DNA of 64,000 nucleotides. Origin: Paracoccus zhejiangensis (lineage in GTDB: Bacteria > Pseudomonadota > Alphaproteobacteria > Rhodobacterales > Rhodobacteraceae). The notes below the pieces were generated by a model. The model was not told where the DNA came from. It ran no database searches and saw nothing but the letters and a program-made list of their open reading frames with translations. The stretch spans positions 2,356,001-2,420,000 of the forward strand of contig NZ_CP025430.1 in assembly GCF_002847445.1 (NCBI RefSeq). The letters run 5' to 3'. Below are positions 18,100-25,542 of the stretch, in pieces; position 1 is the first letter of the stretch, and each line of letters starts with the position of its first letter. A program made the translations under genes and the position numbers.

Positions 18100-19287
18100 A
18101 TGGCACGTCCCGATTTTGACGAAGTGATCGACCGCATCGGCACCCGCTGCTCGAAATGGGATGACATGCAAAGCCATTACGGCGTCGACCCGCAGACGGG
18201 CATCTCGATGTGGGTGGCCGACATGGATTTCCGCCCGCCCGCCGCCGTCCAGCGCGCGGTCGAGGCGACGGTCGATCATGGCGTCTATGGCTATCCCGGC
18301 AAGAACCAGCCCTATCTGGACGCGATCCGCTGGTGGATGTCGAACCGGCATGGCTGGGAGGTTCAGCCCGACTGGATCCTGACCGCCGCCGGTCTGGTCA
18401 ATGGCACGGCGCTGGCCGTCGATGTCTTCACCCAGCCCGGCGACCGGGTAATCCTGATGACGCCGGTCTATCACGCCTTTGCCCGCGTCATCCGCGCGAA
18501 TGGCCGTGAGGTGGCGGAATTCCCGCTGCGTCAGGATGGCGCTGGCCTCTACCAGATGGATTGGGAGAACTGGGCCGGGCAACTGACCGGGCGCGAGAAG
18601 ATGCTGATTCTCTGCTCGCCGCATAATCCCGGCGGGCGGGTCTGGACGGCCGAGGAGCTGCGGCAGGTCGCGGATTTCTGCAAGGCGCATGACCTGATCC
18701 TCGTCTCGGACGAGATCCATGCCGATCTGGTGATGCCCGACGCGCCGCGCCACATCGTCACCGCGCTGGCCGCGCCTGATGTCGCCGACCGGCTGATCAC
18801 CCTGACCGCCGCGACCAAGACCTTCAACATCGCCGGCGCCCATATCGGCAATGCGATCATCGCCGATCCCAGGCTGCGCGCCGCCTACCAGGCCCGGCAG
18901 ATGGCGCTTGGCCTCTCGCCCGGGCTCTTTGGTCAGGACATGGTCGCCGCCGCCTATTCGCCCGAGGGGGCGGCATGGGTCGACGCGCTGGTCGCGTATA
19001 TCGACGGCAACCGGCGGCTGTTCGACGAGGGGGTAAGCGCCATTCCCGGCCTCCGCTCGATGCCGCTCGAGGCGACCTATCTGGCCTGGGTCGATTTCTC
19101 GGGCACCGGCATGACCCGCGACGAATTCACCGCCCGGGTGCAGGATCAGGCCGCCATCGCCGCCAATCACGGCACCACCTTCGGCTCGGGCGGCGAGGAT
19201 TTCCTGCGCTTCAACCTCGCCACCCCCCGCGCCCGCGTGGCCGAGGCGGTCGCGCGGCTGCAGCAGGCGTTCAAAGACCTGCAATGA
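18100..19287 (+). CDS. patB: MalY/PatB-type PLP-dependent C-S lyase/aminotransferase
   Basis: Fold-type I PLP enzyme of 395 aa, similar to MalY/PatB cystathionine beta-lyases. The N-terminal blocks (FDEVIDRIGTRCSKWDDM, MWVADMDFRPP, YGYPGKNQPYLDAI) are typical of this subfamily. The PLP Lys is in TLTAATKTFNIAGAH at residue 240, with SPHNPGG and VSDEIHADLVM before it. It most likely cleaves cysteine conjugates or cystathionine, giving pyruvate and ammonia. AGAGG precedes the ATG. Its stop overlaps the start of the L,D-transpeptidase gene. Confidence 0.88.
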   Translation: MARPDFDEVIDRIGTRCSKWDDMQSHYGVDPQTGISMWVADMDFRPPAAVQRAVEATVDHGVYGYPGKNQPYLDAIRWWMSNRHGWEVQPDWILTAAGLVNGTALAVDVFTQPGDRVILMTPVYHAFARVIRANGREVAEFPLRQDGAGLYQMDWENWAGQLTGREKMLILCSPHNPGGRVWTAEELRQVADFCKAHDLILVSDEIHADLVMPDAPRHIVTALAAPDVADRLITLTAATKTFNIAGAHIGNAIIADPRLRAAYQARQMALGLSPGLFGQDMVAAAYSPEGAAWVDALVAYIDGNRRLFDEGVSAIPGLRSMPLEATYLAWVDFSGTGMTRDEFTARVQDQAAIAANHGTTFGSGGEDFLRFNLATPRARVAEAVARLQQAFKDLQ

Positions 19288-19868
19288 GGCGACTGGCGCG
19301 GGTCTTTTCGGCGCTCTGTCTGGCGCTGATCCTCTGGGGGGTCTGGCTGGTGCTGGCCCCCGACTTGACCCCGCGCCACGATGCGCCGGTCGTCACCGTG
19401 CCGCAGCGCCCCGAGACCAGGCCAGAGCGGCCACAGGCGGCACTGCAAGGGCAGGTCGACCGCATCCTGATCGAGAAATCGGCCCGGCGCATGACGGTGT
19501 TTCGGGACGGCGAAAGCCTCAAGACCTATCGCATCGGGCTGGGCTTCCAGCCCGATGGCACCAAGCTGCGGCAGGGCGACGGCCGCACGCCCGAGGGCCT
19601 GTTCCGCATCGACCGCCGCAATGATGCCAGCGCCTATCACCTGTCGCTCGGCATCGACTATCCCCGGCCACAGGACCGCGACCGGGCGAAAGCAGCGGGC
19701 GTCGATCCGGGCGGCGACATCTTCATCCACGGCCAACCGAACCAGCGACCCGATGGCGAGGTGTTGGCGGGCGACTGGACGGCGGGCTGCATCGCCGTCA
19801 GCGATGCCGAGATCCGCGAACTCTTTGCCGCCGCCAAGATCGGCACCGAGGTCGAGATCCGGCCCTGA
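19284..19868 (+). CDS. L,D-transpeptidase (YkuD family)
   Basis: A 194-residue envelope protein with an N-terminal signal or anchor (VFSALCLALILWGVWLVLA) and a YkuD domain from about residue 57. The domain has the HG block in FIHGQPNQ and the catalytic Cys in DWTAGCIAVSD. YkuD enzymes form 3-3 peptidoglycan cross-links or attach proteins to the wall. The gene starts at the ATG at 19284, overlapping the lyase stop by 4 bases, so the two are probably cotranslated although no functional link is obvious. Confidence 0.88.
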   Translation: MRRLARVFSALCLALILWGVWLVLAPDLTPRHDAPVVTVPQRPETRPERPQAALQGQVDRILIEKSARRMTVFRDGESLKTYRIGLGFQPDGTKLRQGDGRTPEGLFRIDRRNDASAYHLSLGIDYPRPQDRDRAKAAGVDPGGDIFIHGQPNQRPDGEVLAGDWTAGCIAVSDAEIRELFAAAKIGTEVEIRP

Positions 19869-19950
19869 TCCCGCCTCATGGCCGGCCCGCGTTGCAATCA
19901 CCCGGCCATGCGATCATATAGTCCGCAACCGCTGACCGGAGTCCGATCAC

Positions 19951-20913
19951 ATGACCTATCTCGAATTCGAAAAGCCCTTGGCTGATATCGAGGGCAAGGC
20001 CGAAGAGCTGCGCGCCCTCGCCCGCAAGGACGAGAATGCCGTGGATGTCGAGAAAGAGGCCGCCGCGCTGGACAAGAAGGCCAGCGGGATGCTGAAGGAT
20101 CTCTACAAGAGCCTCGATCCGTGGCGGAAAACCCAGGTCGCACGCCATGCCGACCGGCCGCATTGCAGCGACTATATCAACGCGCTCTTTACCGAATACA
20201 CGCCGCTGGCCGGCGACCGCGCCTTTGGCGACGACCATGCGGTGATGGGCGGCCTCGCCCGTTTCAACGATGCGCCCTGCGTCATCATCGGCCATGAAAA
20301 GGGCAATGACACCAAGTCGCGCATCCACCACAATTTCGGCATGGCCCGGCCCGAGGGCTATCGCAAGGCGATCCGGCTGATGGACATGGCCAGCCGCTTC
20401 GGCCTGCCCGTCATCACGCTCGTCGACACGCCGGGTGCCTATCCCGGCAAGGGCGCCGAGGAACGCGGGCAAAGCGAGGCCATCGCCCGCTGCACCCAGA
20501 AATGCCTCGAGATCGGCGTGCCGCTGGTCTCGGTCATCATCGGCGAGGGCGGCTCGGGCGGGGCCGTGGCCTTTGCGACCGCGAACCGCATCGCCATGCT
20601 GGAACATTCGATCTATTCGGTGATTTCGCCCGAAGGCTGCGCCTCGATCCTGTGGAAGGATGCCGAGAAGATGCGCGAGGCGGCGCAGGCGCTGCGCCTG
20701 ACCGCGCAGGACCTGAAGGAACTGGGCATCATCGATCGCATCATCGCCGAGCCGATGGGCGGCGCGCAGCGCCATCCGGGCGAGACGATCAAGGCCGTGG
20801 GCAAGGACATCGCTGCCATGCTGAAAGAGCTGTCGGGCCAGAAGCCCGCGCAGCTGATCCGCGACCGCCGCGCCAAGTTCCTGGCGATGGGTAACAAGGG
20901 ATTGCCCGCCTGA
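19951..20913 (+). CDS. accA: Acetyl-CoA carboxylase carboxyltransferase subunit alpha
   Basis: AccA pairs with AccD to carboxylate acetyl-CoA to malonyl-CoA, the first step in fatty acid synthesis. The 320-residue protein starts [20 protein letters not shown] and carries the carboxyltransferase crotonase-fold blocks [17 protein letters not shown] ([13 protein letters not shown]), [18 protein letters not shown] and [17 protein letters not shown]. Length and sequence are standard. Its stop overlaps the next gene (TGATG). Confidence 0.97.
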   Translation: MTYLEFEKPLADIEGKAEELRALARKDENAVDVEKEAAALDKKASGMLKDLYKSLDPWRKTQVARHADRPHCSDYINALFTEYTPLAGDRAFGDDHAVMGGLARFNDAPCVIIGHEKGNDTKSRIHHNFGMARPEGYRKAIRLMDMASRFGLPVITLVDTPGAYPGKGAEERGQSEAIARCTQKCLEIGVPLVSVIIGEGGSGGAVAFATANRIAMLEHSIYSVISPEGCASILWKDAEKMREAAQALRLTAQDLKELGIIDRIIAEPMGGAQRHPGETIKAVGKDIAAMLKELSGQKPAQLIRDRRAKFLAMGNKGLPA

Positions 20914-21227
20914 TGAACCCCTGGGTCCTTCTGACTCTCGCCGGTCTGCTCGAGGTGGTCTGGGCGCTGTCGCTGAAATATTCCGACGGCTTCACCCGGC
21001 TGGTGCCCTCGATCGTCACCATCATCGCCGCCGCCGCCAGCTTCTGGCTGCTGGCCGCCGCCCTGCGCCACCTGCCCGCCGGCACCGCCTATGCGGTCTG
21101 GACCGGCATCGGCGCGCTTGGCGTGGCGGTGCTGGGCATCCTCTGGCTGGGCGAATCCACAGCGCCGCTGAAGCTGGCCGGGATCGGGTTGATCGTCGCC
21201 GGGATCGCGGCGCTGAAGCTGGCGTGA
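20913..21227 (+). CDS. sugE: Small multidrug resistance family transporter, SugE/Gdx type
   Basis: A 104-residue protein with four transmembrane helices. The conserved membrane Glu is at residue 14 in [15 protein letters not shown]. The EVVWALxLKY pattern and the [15 protein letters not shown] block fit the SugE/Gdx subgroup, whose studied members export guanidinium, rather than EmrE. No guanidine riboswitch is expected because the gene overlaps accA and shares its transcript. A strong terminator follows. Confidence 0.88.
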   Translation: MNPWVLLTLAGLLEVVWALSLKYSDGFTRLVPSIVTIIAAAASFWLLAAALRHLPAGTAYAVWTGIGALGVAVLGILWLGESTAPLKLAGIGLIVAGIAALKLA

Positions 21228-21274
21228 TCCGGCGGCCAAGGCGGGCCCCTGTCACCCATCGGCAACACCCCGAT

Positions 21275-21302
21275 CCGGTCACGATCCCGTGACCGGTTTT
21301 TT
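21275..21302 (+). terminator. Intrinsic terminator after accA-sugE
   Basis: Perfect 9-bp stem, CCGGTCACG at 21275-21283 and CGTGACCGG at 21288-21296, with a 4-base loop and six T residues (21297-21302). Confidence 0.92.
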
Positions 21303-21371
21303 CTTGCCGCGACTCGCCCACCCGGTCAGGTTGCAAAGACTTTCCACCAGCCTGACAAGAGGAGGGCGACC

Positions 21372-21449
21372 ATGCATCATTACTCGATCCGACGCGCCTT
21401 TGATCTGGCGGCCTCGTGGACTGGCACCGGCGTATTGCGCCGCTGCTGA
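21372..21449 (+). CDS. Possible 25-residue peptide with strong ribosome site
   Basis: The ATG at 21372 is preceded by AGAGGAGGG, the strongest Shine-Dalgarno in this part of the window, at good spacing. The peptide is MHHYSIRRAFDLAASWTGTG followed by VLRRC and a stop. It lies between the sugE terminator and the DUF1127-like gene. It may be a leader peptide or a small protein in its own right. I recognise no family. Confidence 0.35.
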   Translation: MHHYSIRRAFDLAASWTGTGVLRRC

Positions 21450-21570
21450 TCGGCCTCAGGGCCAATCCCCACAAAATCCGGGTGACTGACGCAGACCGTT
21501 TCGGCTGCGCCTGACCTGTATCCTCCTTTTGACAAGGGCCCGCCCATGCGCGGGTCCGCAGGTGACTGAC

Positions 21571-21813
21571 ATGATTGCAAGATTGCCACTGGGGGCGGTC
21601 CCCCCACGCGCGGCGCTTGAACGGCTGATCGCCCGGCATGGTACCCGGGCGGTGCTGATGGGCATGGTGATGGCGCTGCTGCGCCCGGGCCGCAAGCGCC
21701 GTAGGCGGCATCGGATGCTGCCGACCGAGCAGATCAGCCCGCATCTCAGGCGTGATCTGGGGCTTCTGCCCCATATCCCGGCCGAGCCGCCGCGCTACTG
21801 GAACCACTACTGA
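21571..21813 (+). CDS. Small basic DUF1127-like protein
   Basis: An 80-residue protein with a very basic middle (GRKRRRRHRM) followed by LPTEQISPHLRRDLGLLPHI. That segment matches the LSDHLLRDIGL-type signature of small DUF1127 (YjiS-like) proteins, some of which act in RNA turnover or phosphate and stress physiology in alphaproteobacteria. The assignment rests on this short segment only. The N-terminal half (LIARHGTRAVLMGMVMALL) is amphipathic or hydrophobic, which is unusual for the family. Confidence 0.6.
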   Translation: MIARLPLGAVPPRAALERLIARHGTRAVLMGMVMALLRPGRKRRRRHRMLPTEQISPHLRRDLGLLPHIPAEPPRYWNHY

Positions 21814-21832
21814 ACCGCGCCGGCGCGCCGCC

Positions 21833-22435
21833 CTACCACAGAGTCAGGGCGGCGCGTCCGGGCCATTCGGCATCGTAGGTCGCGCCGCCGACCTCGCCAT
21901 CGGTCAGACCCGCAAGGATCTGCCCGGCTGTGGCCAGCCCGTCGCTGTCATCGGCGCCAGCCCACAGCCCCGCCCGCATCACCGCGCGGGCGCATTGGAA
22001 ATAGACCTCGCCGATCTGCAGCACGATGACCGTGCGCGGCAGTTTTCCATCGCGTTCAAAGGCTTGGCACAGATCCGCATCGTCGGTCAGCCGCGCCTGC
22101 CCGTTCACCCGGATCACCGTATTGGACCCACGGATCAGGAACATCAGGCTGACCCGGCCATCGCGGGCGATATTTTTCAGCGAATCGATCCGCTCGTTCC
22201 CTCGCCAGTCGGGCAGGACCAGATGCTTCTCGTCGAGGATGCGCACCACCGGGCCATCATCCCCGCGCGGGCTGGCATCGGTGCCCTCCGGGCCAACCGT
22301 CGACAGCACACAGAACCGGGAAGCCTTTATAAAGGCTTCATAATCTGGCGTCAGCCGATCGGTGACCTTGCGCAATGCTGCCGCGACGGGCGTGCCATAG
22401 ATCCCCGCCAGATCACCTTCGGACAACCACTTCAT
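21833..22435 (-). CDS. Pyridoxamine 5'-phosphate oxidase-family flavoprotein
   Basis: A 200-residue split-barrel FMN-binding protein. The blocks FCVLSTVGPEGTDASPRGD, LVLPDWRGNERIDSLKNI and VSLMFLIRGSNTVIRVNGQA fit the subgroup often annotated as MSMEG_1061/DR2398-like PPOX proteins rather than true PdxH. The substrate is unknown; related proteins bind FMN or F420 and reduce varied compounds. The start ATG at 22435 overlaps the plsC stop by 4 bases, so it is the last gene of the ftsE-ftsX-plsC operon. Confidence 0.85.
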   Translation of the reverse strand: MKWLSEGDLAGIYGTPVAAALRKVTDRLTPDYEAFIKASRFCVLSTVGPEGTDASPRGDDGPVVRILDEKHLVLPDWRGNERIDSLKNIARDGRVSLMFLIRGSNTVIRVNGQARLTDDADLCQAFERDGKLPRTVIVLQIGEVYFQCARAVMRAGLWAGADDSDGLATAGQILAGLTDGEVGGATYDAEWPGRAALTLW

Positions 22436-23199
22436 GCCTTGAACCCCGCTTCCGCCATCAGCTGGTCCGACCGGGTCTCGATCGCCTCTTCCAGCCAGGG
22501 AATGACCCGATCGCTCGGCAGATCTGCCGGAACCGCCGGGAGGAACTCGATCACCGCGCGCCCCGGACGGATGCCCCAGCCCTTGCGCGGCCAGAACAGG
22601 CCCGTATTCACCGCCACTGGAATGACCTCCAAGCCGGTCGCGGCGCGGATGGTGGCGACGCCATGCTTGTAGGGCTTGCGCTGCCCCGGCAGCGTCCGCG
22701 TGCCCTCGGGATAGATGATCAGCTGGCCCAGCACGCCGCGCTGCATCCGCTCGCGGATGCGCGCCGAGATCGCCTTCATCGCATCCTTCCCGCGCGAGCG
22801 GTCGATCGGCACGCTGCCCACCTTCTTCGCATACCAGCCCATGATCGGCACGCGCATCACCTCGCGCTTCATGATGAAGGCGCGGCGCGGCACGGAATGG
22901 GCCAGCACGAGGATGTCCCAGAAGCACTGATGCTTGGCGGCGACAATGCAGTCATGGGTGGGCGGGGTGCCGCGCACCTCGCAGATCAGCCCCAGATGCC
23001 AGCGCGCCGCGCGCACCAGATAGCCGATCCAGGTCGAGGCGACATGATTGGCCCCCTCTTCGCCCCGGCGCAGCACCACGAACAGGCCCCAGAAGCCGAT
23101 GATCAGCGTGGCGAGGCCGATATGGAGATAGAAGAGCACGTTCTGGACATATTGCCAGAGCGTCAGCCGCCCCGGCTGGGGCGAGAAGGCGGCGCTCAT
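22432..23199 (-). CDS. plsC: 1-acyl-sn-glycerol-3-phosphate acyltransferase
   Basis: PlsC-family enzyme that makes phosphatidic acid from lysophosphatidic acid; 255 aa, one N-terminal membrane segment (FYLHIGLATLIIGFWGLFVVL). The HX4D catalytic motif is His90-QCFW-Asp95, written as KHQCFWD rather than the usual NHXSXXD. The acyl-acceptor motif is YPEGTR at residues 163-168. It overlaps ftsX by 4 bases. Placing plsC directly behind ftsEX is common in this family. Confidence 0.92.
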   Translation of the reverse strand: MSAAFSPQPGRLTLWQYVQNVLFYLHIGLATLIIGFWGLFVVLRRGEEGANHVASTWIGYLVRAARWHLGLICEVRGTPPTHDCIVAAKHQCFWDILVLAHSVPRRAFIMKREVMRVPIMGWYAKKVGSVPIDRSRGKDAMKAISARIRERMQRGVLGQLIIYPEGTRTLPGQRKPYKHGVATIRAATGLEVIPVAVNTGLFWPRKGWGIRPGRAVIEFLPAVPADLPSDRVIPWLEEAIETRSDQLMAEAGFKA

Positions 23200-24140
23200 C
23201 GCACCTGTCCCAGCATGGTCAGCGCCGCCCAACGGGTGGCCAGAAAGCCCACGGCGGCGGCGACCAGCGGGATCAGCAGCGCCCAGAGCCAGCCCCAACC
23301 CTGAAAGCCGAGCCCGGTCAGGAACTGGCCGCTGTCCTCCATATCCGGCAGGGCGATGACCGCCAGCAGGCCCAGCACCGTCCCCACGCTCGCACCCAGG
23401 GCGGCGCGGCGGGTAAAGCGGCGGACAAAGGCGGTGGCGATGGTGATGTCGCGCGCGCCGATCAGCCGCAGCACCCGGATCACCTGCCCATTCGCCGCCA
23501 GCGCCGCCCGCGCCGCCAGCGTGATCATCGCCGCCGAGGCCGCCGCGATCAGCAAGAGCGAGAAGATCCCCAGCATCTGCAAGCGGCTGGCTGCCGAGAC
23601 CAGCGGCCGGCGCCATTCGGTATGGTCGTCCAAGACAGCATTCGGCACCTCGCCCTCGAGCCTCAGGCGCAGCCCCGCCGCGTCGAAGTCGCTTGCATCG
23701 ATGATCGGCAGCTCGATCAGCCGCGGCACCGGCAGGGCATCGACCGGCACGTCCGGGCCGAACCACGGGGTTAGCAGGTCGGCGATTTCCGCGTCATCGA
23801 GCAGACGCGGCTCGCCCACGCCGGGGGTGGCGCGCAGGATCTGCATCACGTTCTCGGTCTGCGCCTCGACCTCGGTCGAGGGGGCCGAGACCCGCACGGT
23901 CACGGTCTGCGCCAGCGACTCGGCCCAACGGTCGGCCAGCCGCCCGGTCGCCAGCGACAGCGCCAGCGCAAACACCGCCAGAAAGGCCATGGCCCCGGCG
24001 GCGAACAGCGTCAGTTGCGCGGTGAAGCCGGTCGGCGGCACGATCCGGTCGCCCGAGGCGCCATCGCCGGTCAGGCTGGTGACCAGCGCCCTGAGATCCA
24101 GCCCCTTGACCGACCCGCCCGAGAGTTTCGGCAGTTTCAC
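23196..24140 (-). CDS. ftsX: Cell division protein FtsX
   Basis: Membrane partner of FtsE in the divisome, where the ABC complex controls peptidoglycan hydrolases. The 314-residue protein has a cytosolic N-terminus, a first transmembrane helix near residues 47-67, a periplasmic domain and three C-terminal helices, the usual FtsX topology. Sequence identity to well-studied FtsX proteins looks low, so the call relies on topology, length and the overlap with ftsE (ATGA). Confidence 0.9.
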   Translation of the reverse strand: MKLPKLSGGSVKGLDLRALVTSLTGDGASGDRIVPPTGFTAQLTLFAAGAMAFLAVFALALSLATGRLADRWAESLAQTVTVRVSAPSTEVEAQTENVMQILRATPGVGEPRLLDDAEIADLLTPWFGPDVPVDALPVPRLIELPIIDASDFDAAGLRLRLEGEVPNAVLDDHTEWRRPLVSAASRLQMLGIFSLLLIAAASAAMITLAARAALAANGQVIRVLRLIGARDITIATAFVRRFTRRAALGASVGTVLGLLAVIALPDMEDSGQFLTGLGFQGWGWLWALLIPLVAAAVGFLATRWAALTMLGQVR

Positions 24141-24811
24141 AGATCCGCCCCCGCCAGTTGCAATGTCCCGTTGGCAATCCGCAGCACCCGCGCCGCGACC
24201 TGCGCCTTGGTGGCGCGGATCAGGTTCAGGTCATGCGTGGCCACCATCACCGTCTTTCCCGACCGGTTCAACTCGATCAAGAGCTGCATCAGCCGCATCG
24301 ACATGTCCCAGTCCAGGTTGCCGGTCGGCTCGTCCGCCAGCACCAGGTCGGGCGACAGGATCACTGCCCGCGCCAAGGCCACCCGCTGCCGCTCGCCGCC
24401 TGACAGCGAGCCGGGCAGCACCCGGGCCTGTTGCGCAAGGCCAACCCAGCCCAGAAGATCGCGCATGGCGGCCATATCGACCGGCTGGCCGGAAATGGTC
24501 AGCGGCAGCGCGACATTCTCGGCCACCGGCAGATGATCCAGGAACTGCGGGTCCTGATGCACCACGCCGACCTTGCGGCGCAGCGCGGCGATGCCGTCAC
24601 GGGTCAGCCCGCGCAGATCCTGCCCCAGCGCCGTCATCCGCCCCGAACTCGGCAAGAGATCGGCATAGCACAGCCGCATGAAGGTGGTCTTGCCCGAGCC
24701 CGACGGCCCGGTGAGGAAATGGAATGACCCCGGCTGCAGGCTCAGCGTCATGCCAGAGAGCAACGGTTCTCCGCCCTGATAGCCGAACCCGGCATCCTGC
24801 ATCTCGATCAA
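24137..24811 (-). CDS. ftsE: Cell division ATP-binding protein FtsE
   Basis: ABC ATPase of 224 aa partnering FtsX. Walker A is GPSGSGKTT, the signature LSGGERQRVALARA and Walker B LVLADEPTGNLD; the H-loop is in VMVATHDLNLI. I chose the TTG at 24811 (product starting MIEMQDAGFGYQGGE) because a GGGGG Shine-Dalgarno lies 6 bases before it. The alternative ATG at 24802 is 15 bases from that site. It is divergent from the zinc-ribbon gene. Confidence 0.93.
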   Translation of the reverse strand: MIEMQDAGFGYQGGEPLLSGMTLSLQPGSFHFLTGPSGSGKTTFMRLCYADLLPSSGRMTALGQDLRGLTRDGIAALRRKVGVVHQDPQFLDHLPVAENVALPLTISGQPVDMAAMRDLLGWVGLAQQARVLPGSLSGGERQRVALARAVILSPDLVLADEPTGNLDWDMSMRLMQLLIELNRSGKTVMVATHDLNLIRATKAQVAARVLRIANGTLQLAGADL

Positions 24812-24894
24812 AAGGCACCCCCTTCGCGCCCGGCGACTTGGAAGCCGGGCGTGGGCTTGATAGAACAGCAGGGCGCCGAATGCGAGAGGGCGGG

Positions 24895-25536
24895 ATGGGT
24901 GAAATACGTCTGACATGCCCGGAATGCGGGGCCGAGTACCGGGTCGATGCCAGTGCGATCCCTGCGGATGGCCGCGATGTCGAATGTTCCTCCTGCGGGC
25001 ATGGCTGGCACGAACCGGGTGCGGCTGTCCCGAAAGGGCCGATGACGGCTGCGCCCGAGACCGGCCCGAGGCTGAACCGACCCCTGCCCGATTCGGTGCT
25101 GTCGGTTCTGCGGGAAGAGGCCGAGTTGGCCCGCCGCCAGCGCGGCGAGGCGGTCGAGCCGGAAGAGTCGACGGTCATCCTGACCACCGACCCGCCGATG
25201 GCCGGCCCGGCACCCTCGCGCCATATCAACGACCGGCCGCAGCGTCCCGGCGACAGCGCACCTGCGCAGGACAAGCTGGAGGTCACGGTCAACCGCACCA
25301 CGCCCCACGGCCATGCGCGGACGGTCAACCCGCTGCACGAAGAGGAAGCGGGGGCCAAGGATCGCGCTGGCTACCTGCGCGGCTTCGCCCTGTCGCTCGC
25401 TGTCGCGGCCAGCCTGCTCTTGGCCTATGTCCTGACGCCCGGCACCGGTGATCAGGGCCAGTTGGCGGCGTTCCGCGTCGCGGTGGATGACGGTCGCGTC
25501 TGGCTGCATCAGAGCGTCTTCGGCACCGGCGAATAG
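24895..25536 (+). CDS. MJ0042-type zinc-ribbon membrane protein
   Basis: A 213-residue protein. The first 40 residues form a zinc ribbon with two CxxC pairs (LTCPECGAEYRVDASAIP and VECSSCGHGWHE), the MJ0042 finger found at the N-terminus of many alphaproteobacterial membrane proteins. A Pro/Ala/Glu-rich, probably disordered, region follows. There is one transmembrane helix near residues 163-181 (FALSLAVAASLLLAYVL) and a short C-terminal domain. The function is not known. It is divergent from ftsE and convergent with the DUF4175 gene with 6 bases between. Confidence 0.8.
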   Translation: MGEIRLTCPECGAEYRVDASAIPADGRDVECSSCGHGWHEPGAAVPKGPMTAAPETGPRLNRPLPDSVLSVLREEAELARRQRGEAVEPEESTVILTTDPPMAGPAPSRHINDRPQRPGDSAPAQDKLEVTVNRTTPHGHARTVNPLHEEEAGAKDRAGYLRGFALSLAVAASLLLAYVLTPGTGDQGQLAAFRVAVDDGRVWLHQSVFGTGE

Positions 25537-25542
25537 CCCCGA

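Noticed and set aside
19284..19868. Longer frame from 18975 for the L,D-transpeptidase
   Set aside because: The upstream part runs in another frame through the PLP lyase gene; the ATG at 19284 gives a proper signal sequence.
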